DNA of 17,385 nucleotides from an uncultured Catenibacterium sp. (GCF_900540665.1 NZ_UQGV01000053.1:1-17385), one strand, 5' to 3'; positions 7,669 through 14,747 are shown, numbered from the stretch's first letter. Notes: generated from the sequence alone by a model not told the origin. Program-made: numbers and translations.

Positions 7669-7684
7669 TGTAAACGTTTATAAT
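7669..7684 (+). promoter_or_regulatory. -10 box of hrb-fprA overlapped by a cre-like site
   Basis: TATAAT at 7679-7684 overlaps TGTAAACGTTTATA (7669-7682). That differs at one position from the catabolite-responsive element consensus TGWNANCGNTNWCA and contains the palindrome TAAACGTTTA. The -35 region is just a run of T. Binding here would block the promoter. CcpA control is inferred from the motif. Confidence 0.5.
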
Positions 7685-7703
7685 AATAAAAGGAGGTATA
7701 ATC

Positions 7704-8300
7704 ATGGAAAAGAATGCATTATTTAAACTCAGTTATGGTTTGTATGTATTAGGTGTAAATGATGGTGAGAAGCCTAATGGCTGTATCATCAATACAGCTG
7801 TACAGCTCACAAGCAATCCTTATCGTATTGCAGTGACTGTGAATAAAGCCAATTACACACATGATGTATTGCTGAAGTCAAAGAATATGACTTTATCAGT
7901 GCTTGATATCACATGCCCTTTTGATATCTTTAAACGTTTTGGTTTCCAGAGTGGTAAAGACGTCAATAAGTTTGATGGTTTTGATATGTATGATTTAAAG
8001 GACTCATTACCTTACTTAACACAATATGCAAATGCATATATGAAGGGACATGTTATAGAGACCCTTGATGAGTTAACACATACAATGTTCATTGTCGAAC
8101 TAGATGATGCTGTTATCTTAAATGATCATGATTCTATGACATATGATTATTATTTTAAGAATGTGAAGCCAAAACAAGAAAAAAAGAAAAAAGGATGGGT
8201 ATGTAAGATTTGTGGATGGGTTTATGAAGGTGAAGAATTACCTGAAGATTTGATCTGCCCAATCTGTAAACATCCTGCATCTGATTTTGAACCACTATAA
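7704..8300 (+). CDS. hrb: High-molecular-weight rubredoxin: flavin reductase-rubredoxin fusion
   Basis: A 198-residue two-domain redox protein. Residues 1-150 are a flavin-reductase-like FMN-binding split barrel (NGCIINTAVQLTSNP at 25-39). After a Lys-rich linker (~152-162) comes a short rubredoxin domain with C167/C170 and C185/C188. In Moorella the equivalent Hrb takes electrons from NADH through FMN and hands them from its rubredoxin to the flavodiiron protein FprA; the same gene order occurs here, with fprA 15 bases downstream. The Cys pairs are 14 residues apart, so this is the short rubrerythrin-type rubredoxin, and the second pair is followed by Lys-His-Pro instead of the usual Gly. 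AGGAGGT precedes the ATG. Substrate and partner are inferred from family and context. Confidence 0.93.
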   Translation: MEKNALFKLSYGLYVLGVNDGEKPNGCIINTAVQLTSNPYRIAVTVNKANYTHDVLLKSKNMTLSVLDITCPFDIFKRFGFQSGKDVNKFDGFDMYDLKDSLPYLTQYANAYMKGHVIETLDELTHTMFIVELDDAVILNDHDSMTYDYYFKNVKPKQEKKKKGWVCKICGWVYEGEELPEDLICPICKHPASDFEPL

Positions 8301-8315
8301 GTAGGAGGAAATGGA

Positions 8316-9662
8316 ATGTTTAATGTAAGACAAATAAGTGATGATTTGTATTATGTAGGAGGAAATGATAGACGCTTAGAATTATTTGAAAATGTCTACC
8401 CTATTCCTGAGGGTGTAAGTTATAATTCTTATCTACTCGTCGATGATAAGACAGTCTTATTAGATACTGCGGACGCTGCAATTGCACATCAATTCTTGGA
8501 GAATGTTGAACATGTATTAGATGGTAAGTCTCTTGATTATGTGGTGGTCAACCATATGGAGCCGGATCATTGTGCAACACTTTGTGATATTGTAGTACGT
8601 TATCCTGATGTCAAGATTGTTGGTAACAATATGACATTCCGTATGATGAAGCAGTTCTTTGATTTTGATGTTGATCAGCATGCTGTAGTTGTCAAGGAAG
8701 GCGATCAGTTAGAAACTGGACATCATGTATTGAACTTTGTCACTACACCAATGGTACATTGGCCAGAAGTCATGATGACTTATGATTCAACAACAGGTAT
8801 TTTGTTTAGTGCAGATGCTTTTGGTACTTTTGGTGCACTTCATGGCAATCTATTTACAAGTGAAATGGATCTAGATGAATCATTCTGGGATGAGGCAAGA
8901 CGTTATTATACAAATATTGTTGGTAAATATGGTGTGCAGGTAACTAATGCCTTAAAGAAAGCATCTACTCTCGATATCTCAATGCTTTGTCCTTTACACG
9001 GACCTATCTGGGATGAAGATATTGGCCTCATGGTAGAACATACTGCTTCCTGGGCTGCTTATAAACCAGAAGTAAAAGGTGTTATGATTGCCTATGGTTC
9101 TATTTATGGCGGCACAGCCAATGCAGCAGAAATTCTTGCAAATAAGTTAAGTGAAAAAGGTGTTCACAACATCAAGGTATATGATGTATCTAAGACAGAT
9201 CCATCTTATATCCTATCTGAATCATTTAAGTATTCTCATTTAGTGTTTGCGAGTGCTTCTTATAATGCTGGTTTATTTACACCTATGCAGGCTCTATTAA
9301 TAGAAATCAAGGAACACCTTCTACAGAATCGTACATGTGTCTTGATTGAAAATGGTACTTGGGCTCCTAGTGCCAAGAAGACTATGAAAGCCATTCTTGA
9401 ACCATTATCTTGGAATTATATTGGCGAGGAACTCACTATTAAGTCTCGTATGAAAGAAGCGGATTATGAAAAAATTGAGGCTCTTGCAGATGTAATTGTA
9501 GAAGATATGAATGAAGAACATCAAGTTAAGGAAGAAGCTCCTGTGCGTAAATGGCGCTGTAAGATCTGTGGTTATGAATATAGCGGAGAAGAACTTCCTG
9601 AAAACTTTATTTGTCCTCTATGTAAACATCCTTCTTCAGATTTTGAAGAAATAACTGAATAA
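8316..9662 (+). CDS. fprA: Flavodiiron protein with C-terminal rubredoxin (O2/NO reductase)
   Basis: Reduces O2 to water and/or NO to N2O in the cytoplasm, an anaerobe's defence. Three domains in 448 residues. A beta-lactamase-like diiron domain carries the full ligand set H80, E82, D84, H85, H148, D167, H228, with spacing HxExDH-x62-H-x18-D-x60-H. A flavodoxin domain begins near 254 with the FMN loop YGSIYGGTAN (260-269). A short rubredoxin domain carries C415/C418 and C433/C436. The rubredoxin tail closely resembles that of Hrb just upstream (ICPxCKHPxSDFE in both). Moorella FprA lacks such a tail, while E. coli flavorubredoxin has one. GGAGG is 9 bases before the ATG. Last gene of the operon, with a terminator at 9674-9705. 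All diiron ligands are present, so activity is expected. Confidence 0.95.
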   Translation: MFNVRQISDDLYYVGGNDRRLELFENVYPIPEGVSYNSYLLVDDKTVLLDTADAAIAHQFLENVEHVLDGKSLDYVVVNHMEPDHCATLCDIVVRYPDVKIVGNNMTFRMMKQFFDFDVDQHAVVVKEGDQLETGHHVLNFVTTPMVHWPEVMMTYDSTTGILFSADAFGTFGALHGNLFTSEMDLDESFWDEARRYYTNIVGKYGVQVTNALKKASTLDISMLCPLHGPIWDEDIGLMVEHTASWAAYKPEVKGVMIAYGSIYGGTANAAEILANKLSEKGVHNIKVYDVSKTDPSYILSESFKYSHLVFASASYNAGLFTPMQALLIEIKEHLLQNRTCVLIENGTWAPSAKKTMKAILEPLSWNYIGEELTIKSRMKEADYEKIEALADVIVEDMNEEHQVKEEAPVRKWRCKICGYEYSGEELPENFICPLCKHPSSDFEEITE

Positions 9663-9673
9663 TACATACAACC

Positions 9674-9705
9674 AAGTCGAAGAAACAATTGTTTCTTCGG
9701 CTTTT
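9674..9705 (+). terminator. Terminator of hrb-fprA
   Basis: The arms at 9674-9688 and 9689-9703 (CGAAGAAAC / GTTTCTTCG core, with one G-T pair) are followed by TTTT. It starts 12 bases after the fprA stop and ends just before the next promoter. Confidence 0.85.
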
Positions 9706-9708
9706 CTA

Positions 9709-9761
9709 TTGACAACATATAAACATATTCATATAATTAAATATGTAAAAACGTTTATATG
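9709..9761 (+). promoter_or_regulatory. Promoter and nested operator of the metal-efflux operon
   Basis: A consensus promoter: TTGACA (9709-9714), 17 bp, TATAAT (9732-9737). Two perfect inverted repeats are nested around the -10 box: CATATAAAC (9716-9724) with GTTTATATG (9753-9761), and ACATATT (9723-9729) with AATATGT (9740-9746). AT-rich repeats overlapping the -10 are typical of SmtB/CzrA/CadC operators, so the ArsR protein encoded next most likely represses its own operon here until metal binds. Confidence 0.8.
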
Positions 9762-9771
9762 AGGAGGAGCC

Positions 9772-10119
9772 ATGGAAAAGAGAAATGAATTCTTAAATGC
9801 GAATGAAGATGTTGTCACAAAGGTTCTAGAGAATCAGCCTGATGATGAATATCTTTATGATTTAGCTGATCTATTCAAAACATTTGGTGATTCGACAAGA
9901 ATCAAGATTCTTTATGCTTTATTTGAAGGTGAATTATGTGTGGGTGATTTAGCTACTATATTAAAACTCTCACAGCCAGCTATCAGTCACCAGCTCAAGG
10001 TATTAAAGGATGCAAAGCTAGTAAAGTTCAGAAGAGAAGGAAAAGTCATCTTCTATTCATTAGATGATGATCATGTAAGAAGTATTTTATCTATTGGAAT
10101 GAATCATATTGAAGAGTAA
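9772..10119 (+). CDS. ArsR/SmtB-family metal-sensing repressor (Zn/Co/Cd type)
   Basis: A 115-residue winged-helix repressor, first gene of the metal operon. The helix-turn-helix is at about 56-80 (LCVGDLATILKLSQPAISHQ), followed by the wing KFRREGKVIFYSL. Metal-sensing residues: the C-terminal helix carries D99, H101, H112 and E115, the same 2-11-3 spacing and ligand types as the alpha-5 zinc site of SmtB (D104, H106, H117, E120). The alpha-3 site of CadC/ArsR is absent (ELCVGDL has one Cys instead of ELCVCDL). This points to Zn(II)/Co(II) sensing rather than As/Cd/Pb through cysteines. GAGGAGG lies just before the ATG. The operator is at 9716-9761. A 13-base gap separates it from the HMA gene. 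Confidence 0.93.
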   Translation: MEKRNEFLNANEDVVTKVLENQPDDEYLYDLADLFKTFGDSTRIKILYALFEGELCVGDLATILKLSQPAISHQLKVLKDAKLVKFRREGKVIFYSLDDDHVRSILSIGMNHIEE

Positions 10120-10132
10120 AGGAGAAAATAAT

Positions 10133-10351
10133 ATGAAAAAGACTTATAAGGTAGATGTGGATTGTGCAAATTGTGCAAATAAGATGGAAGAAGCAGTAAA
10201 GAATACTGAAGGTGTTAAAGATGCTACTTTAAGTTTTATGACTTTAAAGCTTAAAGTAGAATTTGAGGAAGGTGTAGATCCTCAGGCAGTTATGGAAGAA
10301 GCAAGAAAAAATTGTAAAATTGTTGAGGATGATTGCGAAATCTTCCTTTAA
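10133..10351 (+). CDS. Stand-alone heavy-metal-associated (HMA) domain protein
   Basis: A 72-residue single HMA domain, with a CopZ-like fold expected. The metal motif is DCANCANKME (C11, C14), with Asp before the first Cys as in the N-terminal domains of Zn/Cd ATPases rather than the GMTCxxC of copper chaperones. The C-terminus adds two more cysteines (NCK and DDCEIF). It probably carries Zn/Cd to the ATPase encoded 15 bases downstream, which lacks its own HMA domain. Start: the ATG at 10133 with AAAGGAG upstream; a TTG at 10109 is in frame but inside the end of the repressor gene. Middle gene of the three-gene operon. Confidence 0.9.
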   Translation: MKKTYKVDVDCANCANKMEEAVKNTEGVKDATLSFMTLKLKVEFEEGVDPQAVMEEARKNCKIVEDDCEIFL

Positions 10352-10366
10352 TAAGGAGTGGTTGAA

Positions 10367-12244
10367 ATGACAAAGAAGCAAAAAAATGTTTTAAATAGAA
10401 TTATTATTGCGATTGTCTTATTGATTGTGATTACTGTATTTAAGACTATTGTCCCTATACCAGGTTATGTCGAGTTTATCCTCTATTTAATCCCCTACTT
10501 TGTGATTGGACATGATATTTTAAGAAAATCTATTAAGAATATCAGTCATGGTCAGGTATTTGATGAAAATTTCTTAATGGCTGTTGCAACAATCGGGGCT
10601 ATGTGTCTTGGTGAATATCTTGAAGGTTCTGCCGTTATGGTTTTCTATCAGATTGGTGAATTATTCCAGAGTATTGCGGTTGGTAAGAGTCGTAAGAATA
10701 TCGCCGCTTTAATGGATATTCGTCCTGATTATGCCAATATTATGGTGAATGGAGAGATTGAAGAAGTAGATCCTGATGATGTAGAGATTGGTAGTGAAAT
10801 CATTGTCAATCCTGGTGAAAAAGTTCCTATTGATGGAATTATTGTAGAGGGTGATACAACACTCAATACAAGTGCCTTAACAGGTGAAAGTGTTCCTCGT
10901 GATGCGCATTGTGGTGATGAAATCTATAGTGGTTCTATTAATATGACAGCACGTATCACTGTTAAAACAACAAAAGAATTTGGTGAATCAACAGTTTCTA
11001 AGATTCTTGATCTTGTAGAAAACTCAAGTATGAAGAAATCTAAAACAGAAAACTTTATTACTAAGTTTGCAAAGTATTACACACCTGTTGTATGTTATAG
11101 TGCTTTGGCTCTTGCTGTTATTCCTCCTATTGTATTGACTATCATGGGACAGCCTGCACGTGTAGGAGACTGGATTTTCAGAGCCCTCACATTCTTAGTT
11201 ATCAGTTGTCCTTGTGCTCTTGTTATTTCTATTCCATTAAGTTTCTTTGGTGGTATCGGATGTGCCAGCAAGAATGGTATTCTTGTAAAGGGTTCTAACT
11301 ACTTAGAAACATTATCTGACGTAAAGTACTTTGTTTTTGATAAGACAGGTACATTAACCAAGGGTGTATTTGAAGTAACTGATGTTGTGCCTGCAGAAGG
11401 TTTTGATCAAGATAGCTTATTAGAATATGCTGCTTATGCAGAAAGTGCTTCTACACATCCTATCAGCATCAGTTTAAAAAAAGCTTATAATAAAAAGATT
11501 GATAATACTCTTGTAGCCCATATCCAGGAAATAGCAGGTCATGGTGTAGAAGCAGACTATAATGGTCATCATATTCTTGCTGGTAATGCAAAATTGATGA
11601 AGTTAAAAGGTATTGATTATACTGCTTATACAAAGGCTGGTACACTTGTATATGTGGCAGTAGATGATAAGTATGCAGGTTGTATTGTGATTTCTGATAT
11701 TATCAAGGATCATGCAAAAGAAGCTATAAGTGGTTTGAAATCATTAGGGGCTAAAGAAACTGTTATGTTAACAGGCGATAGTGCTTCTACTGCCAATCTT
11801 GTGGCCAATACAATTGGCATTGATACAGTACATAGTGAACTTCTTCCTGCTGATAAAGTAGATGAAGTTGAAAAATTATTAAGCAAGAAATCGAATAAAG
11901 AAAAACTCGCCTTCGTAGGTGATGGAATCAATGACGCCCCAGTACTCTCTCGTGCAGATATTGGTATTGCGATGGGTGGTCTTGGTAGTGATGCAGCCAT
12001 TGAAGCAGCAGATGTTGTTCTTATGGATGATGATCCATTGAAGATTTCTCTTGCTATGAAGATTTCTACTAAGACATTAAGAATTGTAAAACAGAATATT
12101 GTCTTCGCATTAGCTGTTAAATTCCTCTGTTTAGTATTAGGTGCACTTGGTATTGCGAATATGTGGCTTGCCATCTTTGCAGATGTAGGCGTTATGATTC
12201 TTGCAGTAATGAATGCCACACGTGCTCTCTCAATCCATAATTAA
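10367..12244 (+). CDS. P1B-type heavy-metal ATPase (Zn/Cd/Pb exporter), no N-terminal HMA domain
   Basis: Exports divalent soft metals across the membrane using ATP. The 625 residues include the P-type core: actuator TGES (172-175), phosphorylation motif DKTGT (D325), the P1B HP pair in STHPIS (364-365) and hinge GDGINDAP (518-525). Metal selectivity: CPCALVISIP in TM6 (281-283) and, in the last two TMs, the N/K of NIVFALAVK and DxG of FADVG. Together these are the P1B-2 (ZntA/CadA) pattern, not copper. The N-terminus begins directly with TM helices, so the usual cytosolic HMA domain is missing and is instead encoded by the previous gene. The start is the ATG at 10367, with AAGGAG 8 bases upstream; a GTG at 10358 overlaps that site. 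The terminator begins inside the stop codon. Confidence 0.95.
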   Translation: MTKKQKNVLNRIIIAIVLLIVITVFKTIVPIPGYVEFILYLIPYFVIGHDILRKSIKNISHGQVFDENFLMAVATIGAMCLGEYLEGSAVMVFYQIGELFQSIAVGKSRKNIAALMDIRPDYANIMVNGEIEEVDPDDVEIGSEIIVNPGEKVPIDGIIVEGDTTLNTSALTGESVPRDAHCGDEIYSGSINMTARITVKTTKEFGESTVSKILDLVENSSMKKSKTENFITKFAKYYTPVVCYSALALAVIPPIVLTIMGQPARVGDWIFRALTFLVISCPCALVISIPLSFFGGIGCASKNGILVKGSNYLETLSDVKYFVFDKTGTLTKGVFEVTDVVPAEGFDQDSLLEYAAYAESASTHPISISLKKAYNKKIDNTLVAHIQEIAGHGVEADYNGHHILAGNAKLMKLKGIDYTAYTKAGTLVYVAVDDKYAGCIVISDIIKDHAKEAISGLKSLGAKETVMLTGDSASTANLVANTIGIDTVHSELLPADKVDEVEKLLSKKSNKEKLAFVGDGINDAPVLSRADIGIAMGGLGSDAAIEAADVVLMDDDPLKISLAMKISTKTLRIVKQNIVFALAVKFLCLVLGALGIANMWLAIFADVGVMILAVMNATRALSIHN

Positions 12245-12267
12245 GGTATCCTTAGGGATGCCTTTTT
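12243..12267 (+). terminator. Terminator of the metal-efflux operon
   Basis: The arms AAGGTATCC (12243-12251) and GGATGCCTT (12256-12264), with one T-G pair and a 4-base loop, are followed by TTT. The stem begins within the TAA stop. A weaker GCAC/GTGC hairpin with five T follows about 20 bases on and may back it up. Confidence 0.85.
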
Positions 12268-12306
12268 CATTGCACAGAGAAGTGCTTTTTACATAATGAC
12301 CTAGCA

Positions 12307-12335
12307 TTGATGAAAAACATACTTTTGAGTATACT
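12307..12335 (+). promoter_or_regulatory. Promoter of the antitoxin gene
   Basis: TTGATG (12307-12312), a 17-bp spacer, then TATACT (12330-12335). The inverted repeat ATACT/AGTAT (12319-12323, 12328-12332) overlaps the -10 box, a reasonable place for antitoxin self-repression. Confidence 0.75.
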
Positions 12336-12358
12336 ATATTTGAATGGAGGTGTTCTAT

Positions 12359-12631
12359 ATGGCAACAACAAACCTAAATATTCGCACTGATAAAGAGATC
12401 AAGGATCAAGCGGAAAAAATCTTCAATGAACTTGGTCTGAATATGACAACCGCTGTAAATATGTTCCTAAGAACAGTTATCCGTGAACATGGTATTCCTT
12501 TTGAATTAAAACTTGACGCACCAAATAATATTACAGCCACTGCCATTGAGGAAGGTAGAAAAATGATGAAGGATCCTTCTTCTCCTAGATATTCTAGTAT
12601 GGATGCACTTAAGGATGCATTTAACGTATAA
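12359..12631 (+). CDS. RelB/DinJ-family antitoxin, no intact toxin beside it
   Basis: A 90-residue protein. The N-terminus MATTNLNIRTDKEIKDQAEK and the segment LGLNMTTAVNMFLRTVIREH are the typical ribbon-helix-helix dimer and DNA-binding part of DinJ/RelB antitoxins. The C-terminal half (IEEGRKMMKDPSSPRYSSMD) resembles the toxin-wrapping tail. Normally a RelE/YafQ-type ribosome-dependent mRNA interferase gene follows or overlaps. Here a 12-codon frame starts one base after the stop (ATG at 12633, MRYSIYQSIQNS) and then ends. The ATG at 12359 has GGAGG 8 bases upstream; an in-frame ATG at 12344 overlaps that site. Metal-operon genes lie upstream but are separated by a terminator. Confidence 0.87.
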   Translation: MATTNLNIRTDKEIKDQAEKIFNELGLNMTTAVNMFLRTVIREHGIPFELKLDAPNNITATAIEEGRKMMKDPSSPRYSSMDALKDAFNV

Positions 12632-12632
12632 A

Positions 12633-12671
12633 ATGCGATATTCAATTTATCAATCAATTCAGAATTCATGA
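12633..12671 (+). pseudogene. Possible remnant of the toxin start
   Basis: A 12-codon frame (MRYSIYQSIQNS, then TGA) begins one base after the antitoxin stop, where a YafQ/RelE toxin gene normally starts. Such toxins often open with M-[KR]-Y-x-I. The rest of the gap up to 12711 shows no continuation that I can recognise. This is weak evidence for a decayed toxin gene. Confidence 0.25.
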
Positions 12672-12711
12672 GTACGCAGACATGCAAACCAGAACTATAA
12701 CAAAAATAAAT

Positions 12712-12760
12712 AACAGGTGGAAGAATATGCCGTTATATACGCATAACTCCACCTGTTTTC
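12712..12760 (-). terminator. Convergent terminator between antitoxin gene and def
   Basis: A perfect 10-bp outer stem AACAGGTGGA (12712-12721) / TCCACCTGTT (12748-12757) holds an inner ATGC/GCAT stem. TTTTC follows on the plus side and a T-rich tail on the minus side, so it serves def and probably the antitoxin transcript as well. Confidence 0.8.
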
Positions 12761-12792
12761 TATTCTGTATATAGAAATAACCATCAACTCAT

Positions 12793-13206
12793 CTAGATGA
12801 GTATACCTTGCAGATGATCACATTCATGTTGAATAATCTGAGCTGTAAAGCCACTGTAGGTTTTAATCTTCTTTTTAAATGATTCATCAAAGTAAGAAAC
12901 TTTGATTGTGTCATAACGCTTCACTGTTTTTTGTCCTATATGAGATAAACACCCTTCTTGATATTCATGATAATTCCCACTTGTTTTAATGATTTCAGGA
13001 TTATACATAACCTGCATCTTATCATCTTCTAAAAATATAATAACTGCTTTATTATAGCCAATCATATTTCCTGCCATACCGACACATTCATGTAAATGAG
13101 CTTTAAGTGTATCTTTTAAATCAGTTCCTATATATAAATCTTCTTTTGTTGCTTTTTCTGCTACCTGTGATAAGAAGAAATCATCCTTTACTATTTCTTT
13201 AATCAT
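12793..13206 (-). CDS. def: Peptide deformylase, variant motif 1
   Basis: Removes the formyl group from the N-terminal Met of new proteins. At 137 residues it is the short form found in Clostridia-like Firmicutes. Motif 2 is EGCLS (84-88, metal ligand C86). Motif 3 is HECDH (127-131, metal ligands H127 and H131, catalytic E128). Motif 1 is CVGMAGNMIG (41-50), where classical enzymes have GxGxAAxQxG: the Gln that helps bind the formyl substrate is Met48. The protein stops soon after HECDHLQG, so it lacks the C-terminal helix of type I enzymes. It may be a second deformylase rather than the essential one. AGGAGG is 8 bases before the ATG. Its promoter lies in the tail of the licH terminator. 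Confidence 0.85.
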   Translation of the reverse strand: MIKEIVKDDFFLSQVAEKATKEDLYIGTDLKDTLKAHLHECVGMAGNMIGYNKAVIIFLEDDKMQVMYNPEIIKTSGNYHEYQEGCLSHIGQKTVKRYDTIKVSYFDESFKKKIKTYSGFTAQIIQHECDHLQGILI

Positions 13207-13227
13207 TCACCTATCCTCCTAAAATAT

Positions 13228-13236
13228 ATTATAGCA
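13228..13236 (-). promoter_or_regulatory. Extended -10 promoter of def
   Basis: On the minus strand, TGCTATAAT (13236-13228) lies 21 bases before the ATG. The -35 position falls in the licH terminator hairpin and has no good match, so the extended -10 probably carries the promoter. Confidence 0.6.
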
Positions 13237-13264
13237 TAAGAAAACAGGCTCTTATGAGCCTGTT
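13237..13264 (-). terminator. Terminator of licH
   Basis: The arms AACAGGCTC (13243-13251) and GAGCCTGTT (13256-13264) form a perfect 9-bp stem. On the minus strand TTTTCTTA follows. It is eight bases past the licH stop. Confidence 0.88.
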
Positions 13265-13271
13265 AAACATA

Positions 13272-14672
13272 TTATAATCCTTTTTCAGTTAATTCTCTTG
13301 CAACATCATCTTTGATTGTTACGCCTTCTGCTTCAAGTCTTGCAATAGTATCTGCAAACTGAGGTAGATATTTCTTATGGGCAATTAATAATTCATCCAT
13401 AATACGTTTTGCACTTGTACCTGCAACAATCTGTGGATTGATTATGAAAGCCTGTAATAAAGTTCCATAATCACCTGTTACAGCTGCTTCTTCAACACAT
13501 AATTCCATGTTCTTCATGCACTGTACCCAGCCTCTTTCAGCAGGTTCTAAAGGACCAAATGCGATAGGTCTTGCACCAGTATTGCCAATATAAGCAGACA
13601 CTTCTACAGCACAATCAACAGGAAGATCAGGCACTGCACCATTGTTTTTAGTTGTAACAACGATATGAGTTAACTTATTTACATAAATAGAAGCAATTGT
13701 TTCACAAGCAGCATCACTGTAATGTGCTCCACCACGTTTTGCAAGCTGTTCTGGCTTATGATCTAGGTTAGGATCCTTATATAATTCAAATAATTCATGT
13801 TCAGTCTGCTGTACCTGCTGACCTCTTGTTCCAACATTAGGATCATTGTATTCCTTTAAACCATGTGCCAACATTTCTTCTTCACGATAGTAATATCTAT
13901 GATATCCACAAGGAATCATATTCATACGTAATAACTGTTCTTTAAAGAATGGGATATCATGAATATTAGCTGGGATACCCATATCTTTACCTTCATACAT
14001 TGCATTGATGATGTCTTTAGTGACTTCATGACCATGTTCATCAAATACTTTATGCCAATGGAAATGGTTTAAACCTGCAAACTTGTAAGTCAACTGATCC
14101 AATGTTTTTCCGATTGTTTTTGGTTCATCAATCATAGCACCTACTGGTACGTTACATAAACCAATAACCTTATCCCACTTACCATATTTCATAACTGATT
14201 CAGTCACCATTCCACTTGGATTAGTGAAGTTGATCAGCCATGCATCAGGGCATAGCTCCTTCATATCTTCTACAATGCTTAAGATTACTGGAATAGTACG
14301 TAATGCTTTGAACATTCCTCCAGCACCATTTGTTTCCTGTCCTAACATTCCATAAGAAAATGGAATTCTTTCATCCTTGATACGTGCATTTAATAAACCG
14401 ACTCTGAACTGTGTAGTAACGAAGTCAGCACCTGGTAATGCTTCTCTACGGTCTAGTGTAAGATGTACTTTTACATCATAAGGTGAAGCATCCCACATTC
14501 TCTGTGCCATTTCTCCTACGATTTCAAGTTTTTCTTTACCATCTTCGATATCACATAGCCAGATTTCTCTGATTGGGAGTTCATCATATCTCTTGATGAA
14601 ACCTTCCATTAATTCTGGTGTATAGCTGCTGCCTCCACCAATAGTAACGATTTTTACGCCTTCTTTGCTCAT
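13272..14672 (-). CDS. licH: GH4 6-phospho-beta-glucosidase (LicH type)
   Basis: Hydrolyses phosphorylated beta-glucosides (6-phospho-cellobiose type, from PTS uptake) to glucose and glucose 6-phosphate by the NAD+/Mn2+-dependent GH4 mechanism. The protein has 466 residues, a little longer than usual. The NAD site is TIGGGSSYTPE (10-20). GQETNGAGG is at 111-119 and LINFTNPSG at 146-154. The metal-binding LCNVP has C173, and GLNHFHW (200-206) gives H203. FVTTQFRVGLLNAR matches the 6-phospho-beta branch (LicH/CelF) better than the alpha branch (MalH/GlvA); that subtype call is by memory of the families. AGGAGG is 9 bases before the ATG. No PTS gene is in the window. An RpiR regulator on the same strand lies just upstream, separated by a strong hairpin, and a cre-like site precedes the promoter. 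Confidence 0.93.
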   Translation of the reverse strand: MSKEGVKIVTIGGGSSYTPELMEGFIKRYDELPIREIWLCDIEDGKEKLEIVGEMAQRMWDASPYDVKVHLTLDRREALPGADFVTTQFRVGLLNARIKDERIPFSYGMLGQETNGAGGMFKALRTIPVILSIVEDMKELCPDAWLINFTNPSGMVTESVMKYGKWDKVIGLCNVPVGAMIDEPKTIGKTLDQLTYKFAGLNHFHWHKVFDEHGHEVTKDIINAMYEGKDMGIPANIHDIPFFKEQLLRMNMIPCGYHRYYYREEEMLAHGLKEYNDPNVGTRGQQVQQTEHELFELYKDPNLDHKPEQLAKRGGAHYSDAACETIASIYVNKLTHIVVTTKNNGAVPDLPVDCAVEVSAYIGNTGARPIAFGPLEPAERGWVQCMKNMELCVEEAAVTGDYGTLLQAFIINPQIVAGTSAKRIMDELLIAHKKYLPQFADTIARLEAEGVTIKDDVARELTEKGL

Positions 14673-14699
14673 TTTTGCGTACCTCCTTTAGCCAACTCT

Positions 14700-14747
14700 A
14701 TTATACGTAAAAAGAATATAGAAAACATTAAAATGTAAGCGAAAACA
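14700..14747 (-). promoter_or_regulatory. Promoter of licH with upstream cre-like site
   Basis: TATAAT on the minus strand at 14705-14700. The -35 (ATGTTT, 14728-14723) is weak. Just upstream, TGTAAGCGAAAACA (14734-14747, plus strand) fits the cre consensus TGWNANCGNTNWCA at all but one position. A beta-glucoside gene is a classic CcpA target, so this site has both sequence and context support. Confidence 0.55.

Noticed and set aside
11710..12219. 169-codon minus-strand frame
   Set aside because: It is the shadow of the ATPase hinge and last membrane helices; Ser/Ala-rich low-quality composition.
12406..12687. 93-codon minus-strand frame opposite the antitoxin gene
   Set aside because: It is antisense to a recognisable DinJ/RelB gene and has no ribosome site. 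I considered whether it was the missing toxin but saw no RelE/YafQ features.
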